Positions 1 to 8,857 of a stretch of 64,000 bases of DNA are shown here, one piece after another (positions within the stretch are counted from its first letter, which is position 1; each line of letters starts with the position of its first letter). The position numbers and the translations under genes are program-made. Below the pieces are notes generated by a model, which had not been told where the DNA came from, did no database searches, and worked only from the letters and a program-made list of their open reading frames with translations. Source of the DNA: Marinicella meishanensis (GTDB lineage: Bacteria > Pseudomonadota > Gammaproteobacteria > Xanthomonadales > Marinicellaceae); assembly GCF_019931145.1 (NCBI RefSeq), contig NZ_JAIOUV010000006.1:124001-188000 (forward strand), given 5' to 3'.

Positions 1-2
1 AG

Positions 3-350
3 CTGACAAAAGAAGAAACTGATGGTGCCAATGATGAAAAATATCAGTCGCTGATCATTGGCAGGTGGGTTGAGGACAAAGAACAGCAACAAATCATGAA
101 TTAACCAGGCTACATTGAGTATTTTGCTGATGGTACTTCCATTGTGAAACTATTCAGAGATGAATCCTGTTCTCAGTCCCAGGAGTTCATAAGTTATTGG
201 AAAATCATGAATGGAAATCTGTATTACAAATCTGCTGATGATGTTGAGTGGAGTCTGGATCGCATCCTTAAAATGACGGATTCCCATTATGTGGTGCGCT
301 CAAAAGAGCAGACCTTTTACCGAAAAAAGGGTACATTTTGTGATGAGTAA
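3..350 (+). pseudogene. Broken small gene, possibly lipocalin-like, interrupted by an in-frame stop
   Basis: One reading frame runs from the window edge to 350 with a single TAA at 102-104. Upstream of the stop it reads IIGRWVEDKEQQQIMN, and downstream, without a frame change, PGYIEYFADGTSIVKLF. Together these look like one continuous domain: a GRW motif, then a strand with ADGT, as in small lipocalin-like stress proteins. The 5' end lies outside the window. A GTG at 144 could restart translation to give a 68-residue C-terminal piece, but no convincing ribosome binding site precedes it. I infer a recent nonsense mutation (for example a Tyr codon changed to TAA) or a sequencing error. The lipocalin-like assignment is only a guess from the motif pattern. 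Confidence 0.55.
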
Positions 351-477
351 AACACAGTATTGCTTTCATTTAATCAACGGTCTAATCACACATCCAAGAC
401 GTGTAATTCTGCTTTGAGATTGATCAGGTTTCTTAACCCAAAGCCATCCATGGCCATCCTGTTCCTTTAATAATTAA

Positions 478-1800
478 TCAATTACCATCGGGTGCTGGGC
501 ATGAAGTGGCGCCTTCGGCGGCGGCTTGTTGGCACAGCAGGGCGTTGTTGTATTGGATTTGGGTGTTGACTTGATTGATGGTTTCAAGCTGTTTGTCCAA
601 TTCCGATTGACCCTCCAATGAGGACATGGTCGTAGACACATCTTTGGCGATGCCAGCCAATGCCCCCGTAACGGCTTCTGCCCTGGCTTCAGAATTCCAG
701 GTGAAACTGGTTCTTTGACCAAATTTATTGAATGACATGTTTACCGTTCTGTTTTCGGCGAAAGCCACGCTGAGGCACAGTTTTTCTGGATCACTTAATT
801 GGGGCGCCGGAATGGACTGGGTAGATTCAGTCAGTTTGTCATCATAGAGCGAGCCTTTGGGGGTAATTTGCAGGTCGATGTGGGTTAGGGGTGGAACCAA
901 AATCGACAGTTCGCACGCTTTGAAGTCGACTGATTTGTCACTGGAAGAAATGGTGGCGTTGGTTTGACGGGATTTTTTGCCTGCCCAATTGATTCTCAGG
1001 TGCTTCTTAGCGAAGTTGTATTCGGCCGATTTTTCCTTTTCAATGCCATTGAGCTCGGATTTGATCAACCATTTTTCAAAGACATCAGCAAAATCAAATT
1101 CAAGTTCCTGTTCCAAATATTCATCTTTCGGGTCATCTAACAATGACACTTGTTCAATGGGTATGTTCTTGGAGAAAGTGAGCGACATCGGTGACGAGGT
1201 TCTGATCTTGGAGATCTCGACAGCCAGGGCATCTATGTCTTCTTGAATTTTTTTGGGCGAACTTGGAAAGTTCACAGCCCTCAATATTTGTTGTTGGTCT
1301 TTGATGTTGTCTTTGAGGTTTGCAATTGAATTCAGGTGTTTGCTGACATCAGGGTGACACTCGAATCTGATCTTATCGGCTGGAGTCGTGCTATCAGCAA
1401 GGGCAGCAACACTGAGGACTTTTGTGGCGAAACTGGCCACATTGGAGATGATGGCTGCGGTTTGGTCTTGGTTGGTTGTATTGATTCCCGCGATCAGACC
1501 AGAAGGGTGGGTCGTAACAGTCAATTGTCTTTTCGTTCTGTCCGACCCCAAGTGTTGTCCATGAATCACTCTGGCCACGCCATCGTTACTGGGGATCAGG
1601 CTGACATTTAATTTTGGCTCCACTTCAATAGTGGCATGTCCGTTGGGGTTGTTTGTACACCCTTTTAAGATCAAAGTGAGGTCTGCCTTGACAATGGTTT
1701 TGGGCAAATAGTACTTGGTGCTGGCCCCAGAACCAGGGTTGGTGGTGGCGCAACCGCTCAGCAGCAATGCAATGACCATGGCTTGTGTGATGAGTTTCAT
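478..1800 (-). CDS. Putative lipoprotein of unknown function
   Basis: This 440-residue protein begins with a lipoprotein signal peptide ending in a lipobox LLSGC, so lipidation is expected at Cys17 and location in the outer membrane or periplasmic face. The frame stays open upstream to 1914, but the ATG at 1800 is chosen because GGAGGAAAC lies just before it and the signal peptide starts there. The mature part is mixed polar and hydrophobic, with a predicted helical stretch near the C-terminus (LDKQLETINQVNTQIQ) and a Cys pair near the end. No known domain is recognised. It is divergent from the protease gene at 2128, with about 330 bp between them. Confidence 0.8.
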   Translation of the reverse strand: MKLITQAMVIALLLSGCATTNPGSGASTKYYLPKTIVKADLTLILKGCTNNPNGHATIEVEPKLNVSLIPSNDGVARVIHGQHLGSDRTKRQLTVTTHPSGLIAGINTTNQDQTAAIISNVASFATKVLSVAALADSTTPADKIRFECHPDVSKHLNSIANLKDNIKDQQQILRAVNFPSSPKKIQEDIDALAVEISKIRTSSPMSLTFSKNIPIEQVSLLDDPKDEYLEQELEFDFADVFEKWLIKSELNGIEKEKSAEYNFAKKHLRINWAGKKSRQTNATISSSDKSVDFKACELSILVPPLTHIDLQITPKGSLYDDKLTESTQSIPAPQLSDPEKLCLSVAFAENRTVNMSFNKFGQRTSFTWNSEARAEAVTGALAGIAKDVSTTMSSLEGQSELDKQLETINQVNTQIQYNNALLCQQAAAEGATSCPAPDGN

Positions 1801-2127
1801 GTTTCCTCCAAATTCAATGGTGTGATGAATCGAAACACTCAGGCTGTGATTTCTAGCCTGTTGTTTCCTGTTTTTCTTCTCGCGTGTCCAGTCGAGCTGT
1901 TCACTGTTCATCAAAGTGTTCTTGGGTGGTCATTCCTCTCACTTCGATTTCAAAAAAAGTGCCATTGGCTGAATAGTTATGAATTCATGATCAGATGATT
2001 TTGGTTTAAGTGGTGAGATGAATGGTGATTAAGCGACACAACATATTCAGTTGCCGGGTGATGGGTGCTGATTCAAATAGGCTCACAAACACCTGGCTTA
2101 ATCATTGCAAAAATTGTGGAGGTCAAT
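1801..2127. other. Divergent intergenic region
   Basis: About 330 bases separate the divergent lipoprotein gene and metzincin protease gene, so both promoters should lie here. Ribosome binding sites are clear at each end (GGAGG before 1800 on the minus strand, GGAGGT before 2128). I see no convincing -35/-10 pair, repeat or RNA gene, and the short ORFs across it look like chance. Confidence 0.5.
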
Positions 2128-3351
2128 ATGAAAGTGTTTGTTTCCTGGTTTATCATCCAGTGCTTGATTCTGGGCGCTGTTATTTCGCCTGCTTCAGCCC
2201 AAAACAACCAACACAATCTGAGGTTTTTGCACCATGCAAATGCGGTGTTATCCGATGCAGATGCAGAGACCATTGCTGCATCTGCCACTTCGGTTCTGGC
2301 CACCGACAGTGGTGAGCATGACGTGCCATGCCCAGTAACGATCAATAAAATCGGGCCAGTTAATTCGTTTCCAAACACCGATGGCGTCATTGACAATGCA
2401 ATGGAGTTTTTTCTGGTGCAACAGGTCAGCGGCCATGTGAAAGTGGTTCGGGCCATCAATTGGTGTGAGAAGACTGGTGCCGCATACTTGGGCTGTGCCA
2501 GCATGCCTGGTAATTCTTTGGCCATGGTGAGGTTTTCTCCAGATCAAGATGGCATCTTGATGGCCCATGAGTTTGGACACAATCAAGGATTAGACCACAG
2601 GTTGGGCGAATTTAATTTGATGGATAAATCAATTGGACCCACAAGAGTCGGTATCAATCATCAAGAATGTGACGCATTCAAAGGAGATGCCGGAGGAGAA
2701 GGCCATGCCGAGTCACCGGTTGCGGGTGCTGTGGCTGAGCCTGAAACCGACACCATGACTTTGATCAAGACGCATTATTTCCATGGCTTTCCAGTGGCAG
2801 AGGGCAAAAATATCCCCAAAGAAGACGCCGCAATGATCATTGAGCTTTTGCATGATGAAGGTGAAAAGCAATGGTGGCCCAATGCTTTGGCCGCCTTGGG
2901 TCTGATGAATTCAGAACAATCGTTCCAAGCCATCACGGATTTCATGGAACAGGCGACCAGCGATGACTTCAAGGATCCTTTGGTTTTCAGGGCTTTGGCG
3001 ACCGCGCCGATCGCCCTGGGGTATTATGTAAACGTGTCTCAAGACCAACAAGCCCTTAACTACATGGTCAATGCAGCCACGCCTGAACGCATGACCAAGA
3101 ACACCGAGTTTCGGAACATGTTGGCAATTGATAATACGGACACTTCAGCCTTGGCAGGCAGCTTTGTGGCTGGTTTGTCACTGGCCGTGACCGAAGGCGA
3201 TGGGGCACTGGATGCATTGCAAAACATTCGCTTGGAAGTCCAACCAGATCAATTCCCCATATTCGACCAACTCGACCAATCCAAAATCGAATACGAGCGG
3301 GTCAAAGAACTGGGCCTAGAGGCTTATCGCTCGCGCAATGATGACAATTGA
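2128..3351 (+). CDS. Secreted metzincin-type zinc metalloprotease
   Basis: The 407-residue product starts with a Sec signal peptide (cleavage probably after the ASA near residue 24). It contains the zinc-binding motif HExxHxxGxxH as HEFGHNQGLDH at residues 147-157: His147, His151 and His157 would bind zinc and Glu148 would be the catalytic base. A following NLMDKS is a plausible Met-turn, which places it in the metzincin clan. The C-terminal half (roughly residues 210-400) is helical and unassigned. The frame is open further upstream, but the ATG at 2128 has GGAGGT in front and begins the signal peptide. The substrate is unknown. An extracellular or periplasmic peptidase role is inferred from motif and export signal. 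Confidence 0.85.
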   Translation: MKVFVSWFIIQCLILGAVISPASAQNNQHNLRFLHHANAVLSDADAETIAASATSVLATDSGEHDVPCPVTINKIGPVNSFPNTDGVIDNAMEFFLVQQVSGHVKVVRAINWCEKTGAAYLGCASMPGNSLAMVRFSPDQDGILMAHEFGHNQGLDHRLGEFNLMDKSIGPTRVGINHQECDAFKGDAGGEGHAESPVAGAVAEPETDTMTLIKTHYFHGFPVAEGKNIPKEDAAMIIELLHDEGEKQWWPNALAALGLMNSEQSFQAITDFMEQATSDDFKDPLVFRALATAPIALGYYVNVSQDQQALNYMVNAATPERMTKNTEFRNMLAIDNTDTSALAGSFVAGLSLAVTEGDGALDALQNIRLEVQPDQFPIFDQLDQSKIEYERVKELGLEAYRSRNDDN

Positions 3352-3384
3352 ATTGTGAGTTGCCCACAGGGATGTGGGTAGGGG

Positions 3385-3418
3385 TTTGTGATTATTAAAC
3401 TGGCGTAATAATCACAAA
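3385..3418. promoter_or_regulatory. 13-bp perfect inverted repeat
   Basis: The arms TTTGTGATTATTA (3385-3397) and TAATAATCACAAA (3406-3418) are exact reverse complements around an 8-nt loop. It lies 34 bp after the protease stop and 66 bp before the next gene. No T-run follows on the plus strand, so it is not a classical terminator. It could be an operator for the downstream cassette or a transcript-end hairpin. Confidence 0.5.
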
Positions 3419-3483
3419 GAAAAACCATATTAATGTATTGGAGTATTGTGATATTATTTTCAAAAGTGTGAAAGGAGGGAATT

Positions 3484-4272
3484 ATGAATGTAAAAATTGA
3501 AAGGGTATTGACCAGTGAAAAAACTCAAACTGCATTGGTTGTTTGTGCGGTTGTGTTGTTTTTTACACCCTTGTTAATCAGCTTGGTAGGCTTGATTCCA
3601 AATGAATATGAATTCCCCAGGGAATTGGCCAATGTATTATTGAATTCTGCCCAGCTTTCAATTGTGATCTTTTTCATTTTGGCGATCATGGCCAATATCA
3701 GACTGAAAAACACGGATGTAGCGAGTATTTCCAACACCATACCATCCTTTTTTCAAAGTGGTTCAGAATTTGAAAATCTCGATATCAGATGCCTCAATAG
3801 CCGACAGTTCATTGATCAAATTAAGAATGCTGATGTGAAGATCGACAAGCTAAGAATTATCATGAGTTCTCTTGAATCAGTCCAAACATTTTATTGTGGC
3901 CATTTGAAGGATTCTCAGAACAAAACAGGTTTGGTGACATGTGAAAAATTTGCTCATAAAGAAATTAAAAAGAACAGAGAAACGGCAGAGAAACAAATCA
4001 AAGGACTGATGAAGCAAAATAAGATCGCCAGCTGCGAAATTTATGAAATTGACTCTTTTTGTCTGGACTTTTTTTGCGTGCTTAATAATGGCAAGAAAGC
4101 CATGGTCGGGCGTTATTCACCTGACATCAGTCGAGAAGACCTGATTGGTTTGTCTTCCAGATGTTGGTTAGAGGACTTGCCTGCCAGGAAAAATGAGCTG
4201 GCCAAAGACTTCAACCTGCTTTGGACATCCTTATCCAAACACAACGCTGCAAAAAAGGTAACCACAGATTGA
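3484..4272 (+). CDS. Two-TM membrane protein with cytoplasmic domain, unknown function
   Basis: The 262-residue protein has two hydrophobic segments (about residues 17-40 and 56-75), followed by a soluble C-terminal domain of about 180 residues containing a Lys/Glu-rich helix (KFAHKEIKKNRETAEKQIKG) and several cysteines. A strong ribosome binding site (AAAGGAGGG) precedes the ATG. The stop codon TGA overlaps the TTG proposed as start of the next gene. This suggests translational coupling with the GrpB-like gene. Base composition here and through about 6980 is clearly AT-richer than neighbouring genes. No family is recognised. The topology suggests a membrane-anchored sensor or scaffold for the cassette, which is inference only. 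Confidence 0.75.
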   Translation: MNVKIERVLTSEKTQTALVVCAVVLFFTPLLISLVGLIPNEYEFPRELANVLLNSAQLSIVIFFILAIMANIRLKNTDVASISNTIPSFFQSGSEFENLDIRCLNSRQFIDQIKNADVKIDKLRIIMSSLESVQTFYCGHLKDSQNKTGLVTCEKFAHKEIKKNRETAEKQIKGLMKQNKIASCEIYEIDSFCLDFFCVLNNGKKAMVGRYSPDISREDLIGLSSRCWLEDLPARKNELAKDFNLLWTSLSKHNAAKKVTTD

Positions 4273-4796
4273 GCAGTGTTTTTGAAAAGTTAAATCGAAA
4301 GATAGAGATTCTTGATTACGATCCTGCTTGGATTGATAAATTTGAGCAAGAAAAGCAAGTCATTGTCTCAGGCATTGATGATCTGCAAGTCATGCACTTT
4401 GGCAGCACATCTGTTAAAGGCATGCCAGCTAAGCCGACCATAGACATTGCAGTTGGATACAAGAATCAGGCAGAACAATCAGGTTTGGTGAAATTCCTGA
4501 TTAATTTGGGTTATGTACATGAACCAAGACTCAAAGAGTTCATGCCAGATCGTGATTTTTTTTGGAAGGGAACTCCTACAAAGCATGAATTTCATATTCA
4601 CCTGGTTAGTTTCAATGGTGAAACATGGAATAATTTCAAATCATTCAAAAATTTGCTTAGTGAAAATCCAGATGCAGCGAAGGAATATGCCAAGCTGAAG
4701 AAAAGTTTGGTTAAGAAAAATGACCACGACATCACTGCTTATGTGGATGGCAAGTTAGACCTTTTTCATCAACTGCTCGAGCAATCAAAAAAATGA
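4269..4796 (+). CDS. GrpB/UPF0157-family predicted nucleotidyltransferase
   Basis: The 175-residue product matches the GrpB (COG2320) pattern. An N-terminal YDPAW and FEQEK region is followed by the nucleotidyltransferase-like HFGSTSVKGMPAKPTIDIAV, and the C-terminus carries a helix with YAKLKKSL. The family has a nucleotidyltransferase fold, but its substrates are poorly known. The start is uncertain: no ATG exists near the N-terminus. The TTG at 4269, with an AAGG upstream and overlapping the preceding TGA, fits family length, while another TTG at 4221 would extend into the upstream gene. Its stop overlaps the ATGATG start of the next gene. In this cassette it may add a nucleotidyl group to a small molecule or sugar that the neighbouring enzymes modify. 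Confidence 0.85.
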   Translation: MSSVFEKLNRKIEILDYDPAWIDKFEQEKQVIVSGIDDLQVMHFGSTSVKGMPAKPTIDIAVGYKNQAEQSGLVKFLINLGYVHEPRLKEFMPDRDFFWKGTPTKHEFHIHLVSFNGETWNNFKSFKNLLSENPDAAKEYAKLKKSLVKKNDHDITAYVDGKLDLFHQLLEQSKK

Positions 4797-5758
4797 TGAA
4801 GGTTTTGATTATTGGCGGAAGTGGTATTAACGGCCATTACCTGGCGCAAAGATTGGTGTCTGTGGCTGATGTTTATGCGTTGGGAAAAGATGCACCATTC
4901 CAGCGCGTAGCGGGGGTGGAATACATCAATCAAGACCTCAATTATATTTCTTCCTCTGAGTCAGAAGCCCTGGATATTTTAAACACGGAATTTGAATGTG
5001 TGATCGATTTATGCCAATACGATGTACATGACGCAAAGAGAAACCATGATCTATTTGGTTCTCGCTGCCACCATTACATCGTGGTCAGCACAACATTGGT
5101 TTATGACAGAAGAAATCTGCAAGAACAACAGCGGATTTCAGAAACCACCCCCAAAGCGGCTTTGGGTCAATTTGGTGGATATGTTGATGGCAAGATCAGG
5201 GTTGAAAATTTTTGGGAGCAGATCAGAGACACGAATTGGACAATATTGAGGCCGTATCACATACTCGGCAAAGGTTCTTTGTTGGGTTGCCTGCCCCTGC
5301 ATAATCGAGATCATACACTGATACAAAACCTGCAAAATCATCAGCCGCTGACATTGTGTGAGCATGGACAAATTCAATCCACTTTCATCCATTCAAAAGA
5401 CATCGCAGAGGCAATTTTTCGCCTGATTGGGGAGCCCAAATCTTTCATGCAGAAATTCAATTTAACTCACAACAGCTCTTATCCAGCCGTTGAATACTAT
5501 GAATGCATTGCTGATATATTGAATGTGCCGCTTCATATCAAGAATATGTCAAGAAAAGTTGTCTGGGAGTCTGGGTATGGGTGGGAAATGACCACGTTTA
5601 ACCACCAGTACAACTCAGATAAATTGTATGGATTGATTGGGATTGCTCCCCAGTACCACTTGGAAAAATCATTGGCAGAGATTATTCAGTTTAAGCATTT
5701 TTTTGAAACAGATGTTCACAACAAAATGAATTTATTGCCACAACCTGAGTGGTGTTGA
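4793..5758 (+). CDS. NAD(P)-dependent epimerase/dehydratase family protein (extended SDR)
   Basis: This 321-residue protein has an N-terminal Rossmann motif GGSGINGHYLAQ (residues 8-19), a second strand ending VYALGKD, VIDLCQYD as the next core segment, and VSTTLVYD as the Ser/Tyr-region equivalent. This pattern fits the NAD-dependent epimerase/dehydratase family, close to atypical SDRs of the CSP41/isoflavone-reductase type rather than classical GalE, because the canonical YxxxK is not evident. The ATGATG start overlaps the upstream TGA by four bases (ATGA), so translation is probably coupled. The substrate is unknown. A nucleotide-activated or sugar substrate is inferred from the GrpB-like neighbour. 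Confidence 0.8.
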   Translation: MMKVLIIGGSGINGHYLAQRLVSVADVYALGKDAPFQRVAGVEYINQDLNYISSSESEALDILNTEFECVIDLCQYDVHDAKRNHDLFGSRCHHYIVVSTTLVYDRRNLQEQQRISETTPKAALGQFGGYVDGKIRVENFWEQIRDTNWTILRPYHILGKGSLLGCLPLHNRDHTLIQNLQNHQPLTLCEHGQIQSTFIHSKDIAEAIFRLIGEPKSFMQKFNLTHNSSYPAVEYYECIADILNVPLHIKNMSRKVVWESGYGWEMTTFNHQYNSDKLYGLIGIAPQYHLEKSLAEIIQFKHFFETDVHNKMNLLPQPEWC

Positions 5759-5762
5759 CAGG

Positions 5763-6566
5763 ATGAGGCGATTTAATTTCATCCTCATTACACTGGACAG
5801 CTGTCGCTGGGATTCTTTTGAGTTGGCCGATACACCATTTTTTGATTCAACCGGTTTTTTCAAGAAAGCACATTCTCAAGCCACATACACGATGCCATCT
5901 CATTTATCCATGTTCAGTGGCATTTTTCCTCATGTTGAGGATCGAATTCCATATTACAACAGGTTCGAAAAGAACTTATTGTGGCTCGTGGAGCCAAGAA
6001 AAAACATTGAAGCATTGATTGATTTTGAAAATTGTCCCAAAGACATGATTGAAGGTTTTGGACAAATGGGTATGGATACAGTGGGTGTTGGTGCCATGCA
6101 GTGGTTTAAATCTCCCATTTTGACTGAAGGATTTCAACAATTTAACTACACAGGAATTCATGCCAGACAGCAAATTGAATACTTAATGAAATCCATTACA
6201 AACGATAAGGCTTTTTTTCATATGTTGAACTTAGGAGAGACTCATGACCCATATGAGTTTGGCGGCCAAGTCAGTCATTCAAATGAAGCCAGATATAAGA
6301 TGAGAAATCAAGTTGATGTGGGTTTTGACCAGGCTTCATTCGATAAGCAGATTGAATCTGTTCATTTTCTTGATGGTGTGGTTGAGGAATACCTGTCTTT
6401 TGTTGCGAGGACATCAGAATTTCCCAGTATCGTCGTGATTTGTTCAGATCATGGTGAGTGTTTTGGAGAAGATGGCATGTATGGACACGGATTTTATCAT
6501 CCAAAAATCATGGAAGTGCCTTTGGCCATATTCAAAATCGAAAATGGAAAAATCAAATCCATATGA
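5763..6566 (+). CDS. Sulfatase-fold (alkaline-phosphatase superfamily) hydrolase
   Basis: The 267-residue protein carries the superfamily metal-site signatures. ILITLDSC gives Asp12 near the N-terminus, TMPSHLSMFSG places Thr43 where sulfatases have their catalytic Cys or Ser, and CSDHGE (Asp229-His230) forms the second metal site. With Thr instead of Cys no formylglycine can form. A phosphodiesterase or phospho-group transferase is therefore more likely than a true sulfatase. The protein lacks a signal peptide or TM segment and is shorter than most relatives (400-550 residues), so it probably acts in the cytoplasm. The ATG lies 4 bp after the upstream stop, in the same tight operon. It loosely recalls the STM4013-type sulfatase-like proteins. 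Confidence 0.75.
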   Translation: MRRFNFILITLDSCRWDSFELADTPFFDSTGFFKKAHSQATYTMPSHLSMFSGIFPHVEDRIPYYNRFEKNLLWLVEPRKNIEALIDFENCPKDMIEGFGQMGMDTVGVGAMQWFKSPILTEGFQQFNYTGIHARQQIEYLMKSITNDKAFFHMLNLGETHDPYEFGGQVSHSNEARYKMRNQVDVGFDQASFDKQIESVHFLDGVVEEYLSFVARTSEFPSIVVICSDHGECFGEDGMYGHGFYHPKIMEVPLAIFKIENGKIKSI

Positions 6567-6678
6567 AAAATTTAACCAGCACTTCAGATCAGTTTTCGCT
6601 GATTGATGACCGATTGGAGTCGAAGGGGAAGTGGAACAGAGCTGAAAGTCAAAAATTAAAATTATGAGGTAACTAACC

Positions 6679-6978
6679 GTGAACAAAGAGAAGGCAATGG
6701 AAGTGATCATGGAAATCGAATCTGTATTCAAGAACGCTTCAAAAGGTTGGAAGAATGAAGGTGCGTTGAAGGAATTGAAACAGTTATTTATACAACTGAA
6801 TTCATTGGTTGGCTCCGATATCTATCTTTCAGAGAAGAGTTCGAGTGCAGTTGAGCAATTGGGCATTATTTTCAGTCAACGTAGACATCAAAAGTATGTA
6901 AATGGCGTAGATAGTGTCATTCACAATTTCAATGTGGATTTATCAAATCTAAAAAGTTGGATTAACTCCCAGTGCTGA
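6679..6978 (+). CDS. Small helical protein of unknown function
   Basis: A 99-residue charged, mostly helical product (EKAMEVIMEIESVFKNASKG at the N-terminus) with no signal peptide or membrane segment. The start is a GTG at 6679 preceded by a GAGGT. It sits 112 bp after the sulfatase-fold gene, shares the AT-rich composition of that cassette and may be its last gene. No family is recognised. Confidence 0.6.
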   Translation: MNKEKAMEVIMEIESVFKNASKGWKNEGALKELKQLFIQLNSLVGSDIYLSEKSSSAVEQLGIIFSQRRHQKYVNGVDSVIHNFNVDLSNLKSWINSQC

Positions 6979-7101
6979 AAGAGGTTTTGTAATTATTCTG
7001 ATGGATTTTATTCAGACGATACAATGGTGTGATTTTATGTTTCACTTTGTGCCGTATACATTCCATTCACATTAATTACCTCCATCCACAAGCCGATTCG
7101 G

Positions 7102-7107
7102 TATAAT
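7102..7107 (+). promoter_or_regulatory. Candidate -10 element
   Basis: A consensus TATAAT lies 34 bp before the ATG at 7141. No good -35 at 16-18 bp spacing is visible, the nearest being TTACCT at 7076 with a 20-bp spacer. The ribosome binding site is AAAGGA at about 7127-7132. Confidence 0.35.
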
Positions 7108-7140
7108 CGTTGGCTCTTCTTCATTTAAAGGACTAAATCC

Positions 7141-8769
7141 ATGATGATTCGTTTGGTTTTGTTGCTGTCTTTGTGTGGGGCGTTTGCGGTGCAGGCACAG
7201 CAGTTTGTGATTCATGAGTATGAGAAGTTGTATCCCAATTATGGGAGTACTTTGCGCTTGGTGGATTTTAAGGATGGCGAGGAGTTGGCGACATTTGGGC
7301 CGATTGAGAGCCGGACGATGAAGCCGGCGTTTTATGACTTTCCGCAGTTGGACCATTATTTGTTGCTCACCGATCAGAAGCGCAAGAAGACCCGTATTTA
7401 TGTGTTGGAACGAGACACGCTGGCTGTCAGGAAAGAGGTCAATATCGAGCGTTTGACCATTGAGACCAGGGATTTGGCTTCGGACTATTTTTTCCGCTTG
7501 GTCAATGACGGCAAATCGCTGGCCGTGGTGTTGGGCAAGCCAAACAAGAAAGAGTTGGTGTTGTTTGATACCCTGAATTATAAGCAAACCGCCAGTTTTC
7601 CGATCAACAGCAAGTATTCGGTGGCTGAGCTCAGCGATGATGGGCGTTTTGTTTATTTTAAGGACAACAATTTTTCCAGCCCGAAAAGTTCGCTGGTGGT
7701 GGTTGATTTGGCGCAAGAAAAGGTACTGCCTCGGATCAAGCATGGCCGCGGGGAAACCGTGGTTCACAGCTTCAAAAATTACTTGTTGATCAGTCGCAAA
7801 ATTCTTTTGTCGGAGAAGGACACCACCCGCTATGCGGAGCTCAAAATTTATGATCTGAAGAAGGATGGTGCCCAAGTGGCTGAGCGCATCCTCAGCGACC
7901 GTGAACAGCAGTTTGTTGAGTGGGATGGGGGAGAGCAACTGTTGATCGCCAACCGCACCCGCAAGTCGCCCAGGAACATCGAGTTTTACCTGTTGGGCGA
8001 ACAAGGCTTGAACAAACACCAGGTGCTGGATGTGGACGTGAAGTTGAATGACATGTGGTTTGATGCCGAGTCCAAGCGGATGTTATTGAGTGGTAAAGAA
8101 AACATGGCCTTGGTTGATGCCAATGATTGGTCGGTTCAATTGAACAGAAACCTGCCTTTCAATGCCGAAATGGGCCTGCTTAACTCCGCGGGCGACAAGG
8201 CTTTTTTGGTCACCAATTCGGGCACCCGCATGCACATGTTGGATGTGGCCAATAACCGCCTGGTGAATGATCTGGGTATTGGCTCAAGCGCCAAACGGGC
8301 GGGTAAGATTTTGGGCAAATCGTTGTTGATCGTGGTGTCCTCTACGGTGGGCGGCATTGTGCCAATTCCCATGTCAAGAAAGGGCATCGGCATGCTGTTC
8401 AGTCACCAAGAAAACAAACTGTTCGTCCACAACCGAGCGACTCAGGACATCACGGTGTTTGATGCGGTAGATTTCGAGGACAAATACAACATCACCGACA
8501 TGAAACACGTGATTGGGTTTTACAAATACAACGACGGCAAAACACCCACCATCAACTTCACCGACATGACCACCACCTTGGTCGATGCTGTCAGTGGTGA
8601 AGTGATCAAGGAAATTGAGCATGATGAGCTCATGGGTTTTGAATCCGACAAAAAGTGGTTTGTGGTGAACAAAAACAGCCGCGCCCTGCTGTATTCAAGC
8701 GAAACCGGTGAAAAGCTGGCATCCATCAAATCCCCCCTGGGGAAAGAAGCCTTTTATGTGGGTGAGTGA
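7141..8769 (+). CDS. Exported beta-propeller-like protein of unknown function
   Basis: The 542-residue protein has a short Sec signal peptide (cleavage after VQA, about residue 19), so it is periplasmic or secreted. The rest is a regular series of beta-strand blocks of about 45-60 residues, each ending in a turn such as DDGRFVYFKD, DVANNRLVNDLG or SSETGEKLAS. This is typical of YncE/WD40-like propellers. No catalytic motif is recognised. Propellers of this kind often act as binding platforms. AAAGGA precedes the ATGATG start. It appears to be a single gene, with its own upstream region of about 160 bp. Confidence 0.75.
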   Translation: MMIRLVLLLSLCGAFAVQAQQFVIHEYEKLYPNYGSTLRLVDFKDGEELATFGPIESRTMKPAFYDFPQLDHYLLLTDQKRKKTRIYVLERDTLAVRKEVNIERLTIETRDLASDYFFRLVNDGKSLAVVLGKPNKKELVLFDTLNYKQTASFPINSKYSVAELSDDGRFVYFKDNNFSSPKSSLVVVDLAQEKVLPRIKHGRGETVVHSFKNYLLISRKILLSEKDTTRYAELKIYDLKKDGAQVAERILSDREQQFVEWDGGEQLLIANRTRKSPRNIEFYLLGEQGLNKHQVLDVDVKLNDMWFDAESKRMLLSGKENMALVDANDWSVQLNRNLPFNAEMGLLNSAGDKAFLVTNSGTRMHMLDVANNRLVNDLGIGSSAKRAGKILGKSLLIVVSSTVGGIVPIPMSRKGIGMLFSHQENKLFVHNRATQDITVFDAVDFEDKYNITDMKHVIGFYKYNDGKTPTINFTDMTTTLVDAVSGEVIKEIEHDELMGFESDKKWFVVNKNSRALLYSSETGEKLASIKSPLGKEAFYVGE

Positions 8770-8857
8770 GGTGTTGGGGAAGGTGATATGAGGTTTGAGG
8801 TATGTCTGTGATTGATGATTTTGTTGAATGGGACAAGTTTCATTTGGATGATTAAAT

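Noticed and set aside
3385-3418. CRP binding site
   Set aside because: TGTGA and TCACA are present but 22 bases apart, instead of 6.
5763-6566. Formylglycine-dependent sulfatase
   Set aside because: The catalytic Cys/Ser position is Thr and no maturase is nearby; a phosphodiesterase-type activity fits better.
7072-8019. 315-codon open frame on the minus strand
   Set aside because: It lies antisense to the exported propeller gene, which has signal peptide and ribosome binding site; the shadow has neither.
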